Made by a program: the position numbers and the translations under genes
Part shown: in pieces, positions 49,600-61,799 of the stretch
Layout of the letters: each line of letters begins with the position of its first letter
How positions within the stretch are numbered: position 1 is the first letter of the stretch
The notes under the pieces: generated by a model
The model's database searches: none
Told to the model about the DNA's origin: nothing
Seen by the model: the letters and a program-made list of their open reading frames with translations, nothing else
Assembly: GCA_009823395.1 (NCBI GenBank)
Contig: CM020514.1
Location: 13,567,966-13,631,965, forward strand
Source: Thamnaconus septentrionalis
Lineage: Eukaryota; Chordata; Actinopteri; Tetraodontiformes; Monacanthidae
Length of the DNA: 64,000 nt
Direction: 5' to 3'

Positions 49600-49880
49600 A
49601 GCTGTAAGGACTCCAGCTGAACGGCATTTAACAAGAGCTAACAAGTATCATCATTAAATCTGGCCTTATGATATTTCCACTCTCTGTCTGTTGCAAAATT
49701 GATTTTGAATCCTCATTGATTGCATTTGAGGCTTTTAATAGCCCTGCCTCCTCATGTAGGTTTTTGTGACAGTCATTATCATATTCTGCACAGCTTGAGA
49801 TCTTTGGCCTTAATTCTTGTAATTTGTAGCCTGTTCCAATAATTTCCCTATCGTGATAATGACCCTAAACTTACTTATTT
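49600..49880. promoter_or_regulatory. Candidate enhancer-like block
   Basis: A repeat-free 280 bp of AT-rich but complex sequence with CATCATTAAATCTGG, AAAATTGATTTTG, CTCATTGATTGC, GGCTTTTAATAGC, GCCTTAATTC and CAATAATTTCCC. Its high complexity and lack of decay make it one of the better enhancer candidates. Confidence 0.37.
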
Positions 49881-50750
49881 AAATAATTTAAATTTAAATA
49901 AATTATTTTTACACAATCCGTCAAATCTCCTGAGCCTTTTTAAGCCATATTTCTTTAAAAAAAAATTCCAGATGTTTTCTTAACATTACTTTAGGATATT
50001 CCCAAAAAAACCTTTAAAGCGCTTTGCTGTGTACACCCATTGTGACGACAATCACTCCCATCACTCCCCCAACCTGAGGAGGCAGCGCCGGCTTTCCCAC
50101 ACCCTCTGTCCCTAATTCACTCCGCCAGACTTCCTCCGCTGGGACCCGGCTCTCCATATCACCAAATAGATGGGTCACTGGAATTGCACGATTGGGGTTA
50201 CCGAGCGAGGCTGGCCGGCTGGCTCGTATTGCACAGACCCCGACTGTGACCCAAGTTTTGCCACTCTGTTCATCAACGACGCCACCGGCGGCAATCAGCT
50301 GCGAGTTGCTTTTTTTTCTCCCTCTAAAAGAGAGTGCGAGCGAGAGGTGGCAGGCTGAAGCACTGACCTCGGTCTAAAAGGGTTGCGCCGTGTTATAGGC
50401 GGAGGTGAGTCTGGTCAGCTGTGCTGCGCCGGGGCCCCCGTTGTCCAGCCCTGGAACAGGGGATGCATACAAAGTGAAGCATTAAATGCAGATACTGGTG
50501 GTGCAGATTCGGGCTGATCTGGTTTGGACTCTAGATTTTCCCCGGGAAACACGACCACAGAGCCGCCTGCGTTAAAAATATAAATAAATCTACCTGTAAA
50601 TATACATTCATTCCACTTCCTCTTGCATTATAAGGCTACTGCAAACACAGAGGAAGGAGGAAGAGCTTTGTTGCAATCACTGCCTTGTGTTTGATGTGTC
50701 TGTCTGCGCTTCCCTGTGGTCCCGCCTCGCAAAAATTCTTATTCATGCAG

Positions 50751-50781
50751 GCATATATATATATAAATATATAAATATATA
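50751..50781. repeat. (TA)n-rich tract
   Basis: TA dinucleotides with AAATA interruptions. Confidence 0.85.
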
Positions 50782-52299
50782 CGAATACGGCACATCAATA
50801 GTGTAAACACGGCTCGACGCTGCAGCCTCACCCCTTCGCCAGATGACGAGGATTGTTATTAAACAAATTCAAATGAATAAATAATATGTCGGGGAAAGTG
50901 CCCGAGTGTTCGGATCCATAAATTACCTCCGTGGCTCCCCCCCCACGCACCCTCCAGGCCGCTGTCCTCCATGACACCCCCTCCTCCTCCTGTCCTCCCC
51001 CTCCATCTACTTCCACCATCGCGTGATTACCCACCTTCTTATGCACCAGACTGACAAGGCCCTTGCGCGGGGTGGGACGGTCGGAGGTGTGTGTGTGTGT
51101 GTGTCGAGGGCGGCCCCGCTCCTCTCGGCCCGCTAATGGCTGATTGGAGGCGGGATAGCGCGGCTTCAGTTCTCCCTTTCATCCTCCGCCCGCTCTTGAC
51201 CCAGAGAGCCGGCCGTAATCGGCCCGGCGGAGGGGTAATCATTCCCCGCGTGCGCACTCTGATAAGTTAGAGCAACCTTCCCCCGGCAGCGGAAGGGAGC
51301 TCCGGCGGGCCTCCCCCCACCACCCAACCCCGGTTATCGCTCTCCGCGGGCCGGCCCCCTTCAAGCCTCCCCTCGGCGGCCTCAAAGGCTCCATCACCGG
51401 GTGGCTTTCATCTGACGGAGCACCATAAGCCGGTGAAAGGCAGGGAAAATAAACTGGCTTCTATCTCTCAAATTGTGATCTTATGAATTCGATTTGGCCA
51501 CTTTAAAAAAAAAAAGAAAAAGAAAAAAAACACATTTTGTCATTTTCCTCCTGCCCCCCCTTCCCTCCTTTCTCTGCGGTAATGTGTGTGTCGATAAATT
51601 GCCGGGATTGACGGGGCTCGTTTCATTTGTCCCGCACGCTCCTGTGTTTGCGATAAGGGCCGCGCCGGCTGCCGCCGCTGGTCACCTGAAGGAGGCGCAG
51701 AGAAGTTCTCCAGCTCACAGGCCTTTCATGTCAGTCGCTGTGAAAATTGTTTGGCTTCTCTCTCTTTTTTTTCTGCTCCCCCTGTTGAGGAAAATCCCAA
51801 TGTTTTGCTTGATTACATTTTGTTATGGCTTTTCCTTCCTGCCCCCCCCACCCTCTTTCCCCCCAACCACCTTTTTTTTTTTTTATTTCGGAGAACTTCT
51901 TAAGCCTGCCGAGATTACTGTTTAATAGGGATGATATTGTGCCGGCTTTATTGGCTATTTGCAGCTGCACCGCCGCTTCATTTAATAGCGCCGTCGGTTG
52001 TTAAAGGGATTACACAGCTGCCACACTCCAGTGTGTACAGTGGGCCTCCGGTCGGGGAGGAGGAGAGAGGAGGTGGGGGGCGGAAAAACAAGCGGAAAGG
52101 CCTGGAAAAAGGGGGCGAAGGAGAGGAAAATCGCTCTGTGTAGCATTTCAGAAATGTGTGATCATACATGCAAAGTTCGTCTGCCACATTCAAATTATCT
52201 GCCGCTACCCCCCCACCACCTCCACCCAACCCCTCCTTCCATCCCCAACCCTCCTCCTCCCCCTTCTTTGTGATCTGGCTCTGATGATTTCCCATTCCA

Positions 52300-52420
52300 T
52301 ATCTTAGTGACCTTTAGAAGGCCACAGGCACTACCCAACATTGATTAAATAAATTGATCCCCACACATTCAAATGATATTAATTAGACATGGGAAACAAG
52401 CGAATGAACACAAATAGCTC
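52300..52420. promoter_or_regulatory. Candidate conserved non-coding block
   Basis: A short repeat-free block with ACATTGATTAAATAAATTGA and GATATTAATTAGACATGG. It follows a C-rich tract. Confidence 0.3.
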
Positions 52421-52531
52421 TTAGTTTAAATGTGGACGCAAATAAAACGCGGAGGTGGCGGTGGGGTCAGGCGTTTTAAACACGCAAAGGGGCGAAATTC
52501 CGCTTCATTCCGGCATTTAAGGTGTGTTTAA

Positions 52532-52831
52532 AGGCCCAGTGTGGAAGATTTGGTTGAGTTCGATACCTGGAAACAGTGTTAATATGAATCCCTGTGTTCT
52601 GATGTCCCACTTGGGGTCTCATCTTCACCTGACAGCTGCTTTGGTGTCAGGATCAAATCATGAAACCCAGAGCAAGTATCAATAGTGAATGGACAATCAG
52701 TGACTTTATCCAACTAAAAATACAAAAAAATACAATAATAGACCCATTAAAATGCTACATATAGGGCCTTTAAGTGTCTTTACATAACTAAAAATATACA
52801 CTTGTCCCTTTAAATGTCACACACTGCACCT
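52532..52831 (+). mobile_element. TTAA-flanked MITE, copy 2
   Basis: The left end AGGCCCAGTGTGGAAG with ATTTGG and the right end ACACACTGCACCT form imperfect inverted repeats. TTAA lies on both sides (52528-52531 and 52832-52835). The left end matches the minus-strand end of the MITE at 38595-38792. A further GGGCCTTTAA inside (near 52765) hints at a nested or rearranged copy. TTAA duplication suits Kolobok or piggyBac type. Confidence 0.75.
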
Positions 52832-53361
52832 TTAACACATTCAGCTTAAAAAGTTGCATTCATTCAATTCTCCCTTTTATAACGGCATAATTCATTCTCA
52901 GTGCGGTTGCTTGATGGCTCCATGTGCAGTATTTTTCCTATTAGTTAAATGCACCAGACAACAACAAAAACAAAAGAAAATATCTAACAAACGTGGACAA
53001 TCAGATGCGAGCCCCTGAGATCAATACACAGCCTGACTCTCCCTGTCATCTCTGAAGCGGGACGCACGCTGACACGACGCACTCTCGCTGGCCTGTGGCA
53101 CGTCTGCGACTCGTCCGTGTCAGCAGCAGCTGCCGCTCGGGTCCCAGTCGAGGGGGCAGAGTCAGGCAGCATTCTGCCAAAGCTAACAGCTGTTAACCAC
53201 GCAACCTGCGGGGCAATGAACTGCGGCTCCGTCCGGTGTCAAGTCTGCCCGCCGTTAAATATTCCAGGAGGAATTTGTTACAACAAGGCCATACATAACG
53301 GCTGGGAAGCCTTTACACCAATATTGCTCTCAAAATTGGCAGCACGAGGAGGGAGGGAGGG

Positions 53362-53420
53362 GGAGCCAGAGGGGGAGGTGGCGGGGGTCGGGCGGGGGTC
53401 GGGCGGGGGGGTGCATGAGG
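53362..53420 (+). repeat. GGGGGTCGGGC minisatellite, possible G-quadruplex
   Basis: Two near-identical GCGGGGGTCGGGC words in tandem within a G-rich tract give at least four G runs with short loops. Confidence 0.6.
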
Positions 53421-53479
53421 GATGCTGGAGAGCAGTACCCTATCCCTCTCCGTCCCCCGGGAGCCACTTGGCCAGCTTT

Positions 53480-53760
53480 CATCCACATAATTATAATAAA
53501 TTTGACATTTCATAGATAATATTGATTTCTTTATTTTAGCATTTCACCGTAGGTGACAGTCCAGTGTCAAGAATGAAATTTCTATTGATCTTCTGCGCAT
53601 TAATCCCTCATGTGTATGTGATCATTTTTATAAGACCTTTTACTGCACATAAATCAATATTTCATATTTCCAGCCGCGGCAGAGGAGATGTCATATTTGT
53701 AAACTGTGTCTTGACACTGGCAATTCCTTTCTTGTTCAGCCGCAACTGTGCAAGACCAGT
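53480..53760. promoter_or_regulatory. Candidate enhancer-like block
   Basis: A repeat-free stretch with ACATAATTATAATAAATTTG, GCGCATTAATCCC, TGATCATTTTTATAAG and CATAAATCAATATTTC. It is bounded on both sides by G-rich tracts (53362-53420 and 53765-53830). Texture evidence only. Confidence 0.37.
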
Positions 53761-53764
53761 CAAT

Positions 53765-53925
53765 TTGGGGGGGTGGTGGGGGGGTGCACGAGGGAAGTGG
53801 TGGTGAGAGGAGGAAGAGTGGAGGGGAGGGGCGGCGTGGGAGAAGGAGGAGGAATTTGCAGTCTGCGGTTTTGGTCTGGCTGGGAGGAGCCGAGAGAGAG
53901 AGACAGAGAGAGAGAGAGAGTGGCC
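53765..53925 (+). repeat. G/A-rich low-complexity tract
   Basis: Long runs of G with A and T, followed by a GA-repeat segment at 53890-53920. Confidence 0.7.
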
Positions 53926-55474
53926 TCAGCGGCCGCGGCGCTGATGGGGAAATATCATCCTCGGAATTAATTAGCCTCCAATGTGATGGCTGGCTGTTGG
54001 TAATGAAAACAAAGTGGCGAATCAGACTGATTAGCGGGATATTGAACACAGCTTTGAATTGTCTGCTCATTCCCGGCTCCATATTCTCCCTGACGTCCGA
54101 CGAGTCCACTTTATTTTAATCAATCTGCTGAGATTTTTTTTTTTTTTTTTTTTACATTCGCTTGAATGATGCATCATTTTAATTTATATTATTATTTTTT
54201 TAAAAAGTGATATTAAAGTGACTTCAATGGCAAAAACGCACTCTGCGCACATCCCTTCATTTCTGAACGGCCAGTACGCAGATGTTTAAAATTCCGGTGG
54301 ATTCCTCCGATGTGTCTCTGAGGTGTCAGGATGAGTGGCTTGTTTTCTGCAATAATTTAGAGTAAAAAAAAAAAAGAAGAAAAAAAAAAATCCACCGGCC
54401 CACTCCGCCTGCGCCCGCAGCATTGCTCTCTCTCGGCCGCGCGATAACATGACAATGGCCGCGGAGAATGCACAACTGTTTGGTGAAAAATATGATCACC
54501 TGAGCGGCGCAGACACCTGACCTTTTCCCAGTCTCCCTTAACATGTCCCTTCCATACAATCAGTGCGAGCGCACCGCGCGCGAGAAAGGCCAGTCCATTA
54601 AGAGAATATGCTAATTTTGCCATCCTCTCCTAATTGATGCCATTTTACCAGGTAAACAAGACTTCTGTCCACAATGGATGTGTTTCTGCCAGTTAAAAGG
54701 ATATTTCAGATCCAGCTTTTTATTCCCCTCTCCCCCTCCCCCACCTCCCGCCTGTAATCTTCTCTCTGAGAGCTGCCGCCGTGCCATTATTGCAAATTAT
54801 AAGTCTCCTTTTGAGGAGAGGTGCTATTCTTGCTGTGTCTTTCTTTCCCCTCCCCCTCCTCCCAACCCCACCCCACCTTAAAGGCCATCCGCTATTTTTT
54901 TTGTCAGTCGACGAGAAGGAGGAGGTGGAGGAGGAGGAGAAAAATGTATCTTCATTCACGTGAAAAGGTGTCGGTTGCCGGACCGTTTTGAACGCGATGA
55001 CAGACACCCCGGCGCAAGTGTGAGTGACTGGCGCCCGAGGTCCTCCCCGTCAGCCGGCGCCGAGCCGGCCTCGTCCCGGGCTGCTCTGCAGGACGGCGTC
55101 ACAACAACGGGGGAGGGGGGAAGGGGATTGGTGGAGGCGTGATGTGTGATCTCTGCTGCCTCTCCGCCATCCTTCAGCCTTTTTAGCAGCAGCCAAGACT
55201 AAGGGGGTCTTGCGAGGGACCCTCCCCCCCCCAACCTCCTCCTCCGCCGATGCGCCCTGGTTGGCCGAGATTCATCTTCTCCCCCCTGTCAGCCAAGTAA
55301 TGCTGTATGAGCTTGTTCCTCCATTCAAGTAATGCTGATGAATCTGCTGTCCGGGGCGGCCGTGGCTCCACTTTGTTGGAGAGGAAAAAGGGGGGTAAAA
55401 AAAAATGAAAGGAAAAAAAAGAAAACAGGGTTGTAGGGGGTTCAGGTGGGCCAATTACCGCGTAGTCTTTTGGG

Positions 55475-55900
55475 GTCAGTTTCAGTTTATTTTATTTTAC
55501 AAATCAATTAAAATACAAATAACATTGGATCAAAATACGTTTGTTAAAATGGGACTCTAGACGCTCTACAGCTTATGAACAGGGTCCCAGACACCGAGCA
55601 ACAACCATAAATTACACATCAATTCCCCATTTCCACCCAATTCCAACCCAACATAAAACCCAAAACTGCCTCAGATTCCCCAGATACAAAGATACTCACA
55701 AATACACAAAAAATGCATCAGATACTGGCGCATGAAAATACATACGTGGATGGATGCATACATATACTAAAGAGAGAAGTTCATCGTTTTAAATCCTCAA
55801 CTGTTATCATTAGTAAAGTGCCACAGGTGCAAAAAAAAAAACCAAAACACCAAAAACAATAAATGAAGTATGATTTAATAACATCAGACATAATTCAAAT
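55475..55900 (-). mobile_element. Probable retroelement 3' fragment
   Basis: Read on the minus strand, the segment ends in GTAAAATAAAATAAACTG, an A-rich retroelement-like tail, after a run of AT-rich, C-poor text. The plus-strand interior (CTACAGCTTATGAACAGGG and following) has the C/A bias of a LINE 3' untranslated region on the minus strand. I do not recognise a coding remnant, and the left and right limits are guesses. Confidence 0.35.
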
Positions 55901-56739
55901 AACAATTCTTGCTTAAAACTCTTTTTCAAGACAGACAGTAGATGCTGACTCTTGTAGTGCTGTGATCCTACATGAACATCCTTCTACTGCACACAAATTG
56001 TTCTTTATCAAAGAGGATTTTAGTTTGTGTGCGCGCCCGTGTGTGTATGTGTGTGTGACGCAGGAAATGGAGGGTGCAGGGCCCGAGCAGGCGAGCTTGA
56101 CTGGCACTCAGCGCCGGAGCTGTCTCTCCGAGGAAGGGGCTGTTTAAAAGGCAGGGGCTGGCAGCCGAGCGGACCTCTCAGCTCCCTGTCTAAATACTGC
56201 CTGTGCGTTGAGTGACAGGTCGGTCGGTCGGCTGGCCGAGTGGCGGCGGCGGCGGCAGCACGCTGGCATTCCGCTCTCAGTGACGCTTTAACGACCAGGA
56301 GGGGCGGGGTCAGGGGGAGAATAAAAATTAAAAAGAGAAAGAAGAACAAAAAGAGGGAGGGGGCATTAATGAAAACTCAAAGGATCGGAGCGTCACCTAA
56401 TGTGACGGTGATGCCTTCAAAGCTCCCAGAATTGTCGGACATGACAGGCGGTCCTGCTTGTTGTTATTCTCTGTCGTGTGACGCGACCCCTCCCCTGCTC
56501 GCCGCCCCCTTTTAAAAACAGGAGGCCGTGTCAGCCGGTTGAATTAATGGCGCCGTTTTGAATGACTATTTGAATTTTTAGACTAGGACGCCTCCATGAA
56601 GTAAAAATCCAATTTTTTCCCTCTCTCTTGTGAAAAACTCGTTCACTCTTCTTCTTCCTCCTCCTCTCTCTCTCGCTCTCTCTCTCTCTGGGGCAAATGA
56701 TACAAGTTAGCCTCACCTGTGATTTATTGTTATTTGTTT

Positions 56740-56905
56740 AGGGATTGACCTTTCCAAATTCAATTGTCGGACGTATGAAATGTTCCCTTTGCCGTACACT
56801 GGGACAAACGGGAGTCATCAACAGGCTAAGAAGAAGACGTTGTAAATGTTGCAAACGCCCTAATGGCCCAAAATTAACAATATATACGGTTCGGCTGGAT
56901 TGGAT
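56740..56905. promoter_or_regulatory. Candidate conserved block with Cys-rich open frame
   Basis: A repeat-free block following GTTATTTGTTTAG, which resembles a splice acceptor. The plus frame through it (56745-57038) has CxxC about 20 residues before a CKCC cluster in a basic context. This could be chance or a small zinc-binding fold. The downstream half of the frame runs into G-rich and T-rich low-complexity sequence, which argues against a real gene. Confidence 0.2.
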
Positions 56906-57454
56906 TAGGCGGGGGGTGGGCAGTGGGGGTTGGGGGATCTTGCTATTTCATGATGCACTTAGAAATGACAAAGCTACAGATATAAGTATTGATTTTTTTT
57001 ATTTTTTTTATTTTTTTGCCTGCCCCGTAACCCGATAAACAATATGTATATGTGCTTGCCGGGCAAATTGAATCAAAATGCACATATTACATTGAGGGCC
57101 CCGCAGACTGACAACAATTGAATTTGTCAGTCAAGAATCCAGTTAAAGAGCTAAAGACCTTTGATCCTCCGGTTTTGGCCCGATCCTGCAGATTTTTATG
57201 GCTCTTTGCAGTCTCGCTCTTACGCGCTCATTCCCTCCTGCGTTCTTTTGGTTTCTTCTTTAAAGAAAAAAAGCCATGTGAGTGTGATCGAGGCCGTTGC
57301 GTCTGCACCCGTCAAGTTACGTAAGCCCGTCCTGTGTAGCAGGGCGAAGGGGAGTCGACCCGCCGAGCGGCAGACCGCCGAGACCGACGGCCGTGTTTGT
57401 GGATTAATGACTATTAATTCTCCTTTTGACTGTAATTGATGCTTAAATCTTGGC

Positions 57455-57500
57455 CTCCCTCCTCCTCCTCCTCCTCCTCCTGCTCATCCTCCTCCTCCTC
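57455..57500. repeat. (CTC)n repeat
   Basis: An imperfect CCT trinucleotide array interrupted by TGCTCAT. Confidence 0.9.
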
Positions 57501-57943
57501 TCGCCCAGACCTCTTGTCCTTGCTGTCAATTCCCTCCTTCTAATAAGGGCATTATTCCGAGAGATTTCATGCATTCTGATAAATCAAATTAGAAAGCCAG
57601 TGACTTAGATAGATTGCGGCGAGTAATTAGAGAATCCTCAGCGCATTCCCGGCTGCCACTCATTGGCACCAGTCTTTGTTATCTACCTATCTGGGCGCAG
57701 CATGAGGCGCGAGTGTGTGCGCGAGCGAGTACGTGTGTTCAGGCGTGCGTGTTTTGCATCACCCCCCTCCCCCTTCACCCCTTTTAAAAATTCCTGCCTC
57801 CTGATGTCACGGCAGAGACAGTTCCCAGACCACATCTTGTCACCGGGGCTCGCAAGCCACTGCCACCGCTGCCTCTGCTGCACGTTTGGACAGCGCAGTG
57901 GGACGGCCGTTAATTGGTGCAACTTGGGTTGATGAGTACCCAC

Positions 57944-57967
57944 GTGTGTGTGTGTGTGTGTGTGTGT
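57944..57967. repeat. (GT)n microsatellite
   Basis: About 12 GT units, the first of three dinucleotide arrays within 370 bp. Confidence 0.93.
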
Positions 57968-58070
57968 CAGTAACACACACGAGCAAGAAGACGGGCTTGA
58001 CACCGTGGAGAGACAGAGGGGAAGTGGGGAGAGGAAGTGCACCCCAGGGTCAACCACTTGCATATACATG

Positions 58071-58102
58071 TACACACACTCACGTGCACACACACACACA
58101 CC
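58071..58102. repeat. (CA)n microsatellite
   Basis: A CA run with CTCACGTG interruptions, followed by a CCA array at 58102-58126. Its complement pairs with the GT tracts on either side. Confidence 0.93.
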
Positions 58103-58217
58103 ACGACCACCACCACCACCACCACATGGCCTCTCCTCTCACCCCTGTGGAAACGACACCATGTTCCTGATGCGGAGTTCAGTGGTCACGACCAATGTCA
58201 GCAGAGCAGCCTTGATC

Positions 58218-58220
<3 letters not shown>

Positions 58221-58300
<80 letters not shown>

Positions 58301-58310
58301 GTGTGCGCGT
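58221..58310. repeat. (GT)n microsatellite
   Basis: About 37 pure GT units to 58295, then GCGT-interrupted units. Confidence 0.96.
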
Positions 58311-59548
58311 GATGTGCTCCTGATCCTGAGTCAGTCACGTTTGTTTAACCAAAAAAAAAAATTTTCTATTTGAATTTTGCACCTTTGCATAAAGTTTCTT
58401 TTTGTCGTTGCATCTTCTTACTGCGACATGTGGCCTGAATTAGTTTAGCAGTCGGTTTTTCTCCTTTCCTCCGGTGCGCAGCTTTTGCTACCGCACAATT
58501 TTGGATGCTGAAATTTCAAAGATTAAAAATCAAAATTATGAATATTTCATTTTTTATTGAGAAGGGGCACTTATGCCGTTTAAAAACCAAGAGTGAATGA
58601 ATACTTTAGTCCAGGGTACAGCACAAAATAAGTTGATTTGACAATTGTGCCCAATTGAGATGCTATATTTAGGTAATGCGACTCTGGACACACTTTCTCT
58701 TCCTCTCCCACGACTGTTGGGACACCGAATTTGTCACGGCAGAAGGAGGGAGTCGACGGAATCATCCCGACGCTCCAAAGTCGTGACAGCTGCGCTTCCT
58801 CCTCATCTGCGGCGAGCGGCGAGCGCCATCCCTCTTCCTTCCTGCCTGACAGAGTTCACTTTTCTCCCTTAAGAGGATGAATGAAGACAAAAGGCAAAGC
58901 AAAATGGAGCAAGAGAGCCATCGCTTGCTTTGATTCATGATGGCCGGGAGTTCAGCCTCTCCTCTCCTCTCTTCTTCTCTCCGGCCCGTCTGCCTTCCTC
59001 TCCCCCGGCCGGCTAATGGAGAGCTGTGCTCTGCTCGCGGTGACACCGTCAAGCCATCAGCAGCGGCTGATTATGGTGCTAAATATTGATCTCCACCTCA
59101 CATGTGTCAAAATTTCCCCCCCTCCAACCCTCCGCCCTTTTATTAGAATCTCCCCTTTTGCGCCGTACAGGAACTAAAGCGAATATATTAGAGGACTTCA
59201 TGAGAAGGAGGGGCGTGGGGGGTGCGAGCGCGGCTGGCGGGGCGTAATTGTGACCTCTTGTCTCTTGCCTGCTTCCCTCCTGAGTTTTGAGACGACTCCC
59301 GACTGTCTGTCTAATGCTCCCGGCTTTCTGCGATAATCAGACTTATTTTCCTTGTCTCATCGCGGGATGATGGGTCTGGATCTGCCTGTCTCCCCTCTCC
59401 TCCCCCCGTCTCCCCTCTTCCCTTATCCAGTTCAGCTTAAATGACTGTTATAAATTGAATTTAGCCCAAAATTGACAATTTATCTTTTTATTCTTGAATT
59501 GGTAGAAATAATTATTTGATGAAGAATTTACCATGGGGTGTCTCAGTA

Positions 59549-59841
59549 GCTCTGTTTCCGTTACCCCTAGAATTGCGCAAAACCTAAATACTACAATGGA
59601 AACACTTAAACGTCGTAAAACCTCTCAAATATCGCAAGAAGGTTTTGATGCTCTCATGAGGTGGTTTTTCAGACGTATCCATATTGAGGTATATCGCAAA
59701 AGTGTCATGGAAAGACTTTATTCGCATTTGCGGGACAAGGTTTTATGAGAATTACGGCCTGTGCGCTTCACACTATTTAATGTAAATGCCTACAAATCAC
59801 AATTGTTCTTTGTTGAAATTTTAGAAATATCACTTCTATTC
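59549..59841 (-). mobile_element. MITE family copy B, inverted relative of copy A
   Basis: Read on the minus strand, GATATTTCTAAAATTTC, TAGTGTGAAGCGCA and CCGTAATTCTCATAAAACC match the copy at 26998-27224 at many positions in the same order. The plus-strand left edge CTCTGTTTCCGTTAC is the terminal repeat. A 71-codon frame inside (59533-59748) is a by-product of the repeat. Confidence 0.7.
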
Positions 59842-61119
59842 TGTTTTCAAAAGTGGCTTTCCTTGTGCATTTCTGCAGTTCTGCATCACTAACTTTTTTT
59901 TTAAACACTTTTGTGTTTGTGTCTTTACATTTTGTTTGGTGAAATAATATGTGTGTGACTTTCGTGTATGGAATACTGGCTTCTGATTGGCCAGTGCATC
60001 CTTACCTGCAGAGGTTATATGGCCACCTTTTGGCGTGACCCGCACCTGACATACAGAATATACACTTGTGGATGTGAATTATATATTTTTTTAAATCCCA
60101 TTGCTGCATACGTGTAGCTGCATACACACATCACGGACAAGACAACTCTTTAAACGACTGGCCTGGGTTCTGTCACCTCGAGCTGACGGATTATGTTTTT
60201 TGTTTTTTTTTACTTTGAAACCTGTGATTTTCACTTTTCAGCTTCTGGCAAAATTTCAGGAACTGTAACTGTCACAGATATCAAAGATATTGTGTTGTTG
60301 TTTTTTCCACACGAATGTTGCACATTGTGTGACTGGAAAAATTGGCTTAGTGCTAAAAAATAAATAATGATGATAATAATATACAACTACGAACAACTAT
60401 ACAGTATTTTGCTCTCTAAAAGTTTATGTTCTTGTCAAGCAAAACACTTTCATGTTGTTTCTTACTGATCCTTTTCATATGTGTGTTCTTCACAAACAAA
60501 ACTATTTTTATTATTTCCTGTTTCTGCTTTGCCTCTTTCAGAGCCCCCATCCTCCACCCCACTCCCTCCCCGCCTCAGACTGCTGCCTCCTTGCCTTACC
60601 ATTTTCTTCAGCACTAAATCCACCTTCTTGCCCTTTACCAGCTCTCCCTCCCTCCCACCGTCTCCACTCCCTCCTTCCCCCTCTTTCTTTTCTTCCAGCC
60701 CCCAACCCCTTTTTTTTTTTTTGGGCCAGGCAGCACAGGCTGCTCATTGTGGGAGCGCTGGCAGTTCTGGTGAGAGTCAAGTGCCACGAGGTGCCTTTTT
60801 CTATTTGTTTGTTTCATGCTACGCTGCACCAGCCACTGACCTGTGGTAGCCATGTCGTGCAAGAGGGAAGCAGGTTCATCCAATCAAAGGAGGGCTGAAA
60901 ATTAACACCCATCTATCCATTCCAGGAGGGCAGCTGTGGTAAATGAGAATTTCATGACCGCAGCGTTGAATCTGGATTTTTTTTATTTTTGCGCACGCGT
61001 CTTCTTTAAAGGCGTTGAACTCGCGCATCCGCCAACAAACAGGTGCTGAAAACACGTTCTTCAAGACTTAAGGCTCAAACTATAAGATTCTAATATCACA
61101 GATTTATTTTTAGAGTTTT

Positions 61120-61320
61120 TTTTCTCACCCCCCTACAGTAAATTCAATCTTATCCCCTGCAATTCGGTGCATGCAATATTCATAGTTGATCCATTGACTG
61201 CTATTCAAGCGGGAACTATTTGAAGAGGGAAAGTTCATGTGCATTTTTGATGGATTGTGCATGTCTTCCCCTACTCTATATGGATAGAGAGCTTGTTTGA
61301 AGGTCAGTGATTCTCTTCAG
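61120..61320. promoter_or_regulatory. Candidate enhancer-like block
   Basis: A repeat-free block of high complexity with AGTAAATTCAATC, GCATGCAATATTCATAG and GAAAGTTCATGTGC. A GTGCATG/CATGCAC-type word recurs (near 61168 and 61256). One of the cleaner non-repetitive blocks near the right side. Confidence 0.35.
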
Positions 61321-61799
61321 TCAGACTCTTCCCTCAGCGATGCCTTTTTTCCCCCTGTTCTTGGAGGAAGAATATCTCCAGTCTTCACTCCATATTCTTC
61401 AAGTGCTCCTAGGATGACTAGGTTGGATGACCCTGAGCCGTGGTGGAGGAGATGAATCTCCTTGAGCTTCCCCGTCGCTGTCCCTCCTCTCTGTCATGAA
61501 GAAAGACGACGACCTTCTCCCGTCAGACTTTTCATGTAAAATATCCACATTTCCGGCATCCTAACCTTTCCGCGTCTTTGATCCGCTGGACGACTATTTT
61601 TGTTTTGTTCTACGTTTCCATTAAGTTTAGATATATTTATATTTTATTTATATGTTTTTTATATTTTTTATGTTACCACATAGTATAAACCCTAGCGTTG
61701 CTTACCAGTGCCATGTTACACAGAATTCAGGTTACCAGTGTTTTTTCTTTAAAATAGTGTCTTTCCAGACTGAAGAACTCTTTACACTTTTGCTTGCGC

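Noticed and set aside
59533..59748. 71-codon frame with a clean start and stop
   Set aside because: It falls within MITE copy B, and the homologous segment of copy A does not keep the frame.
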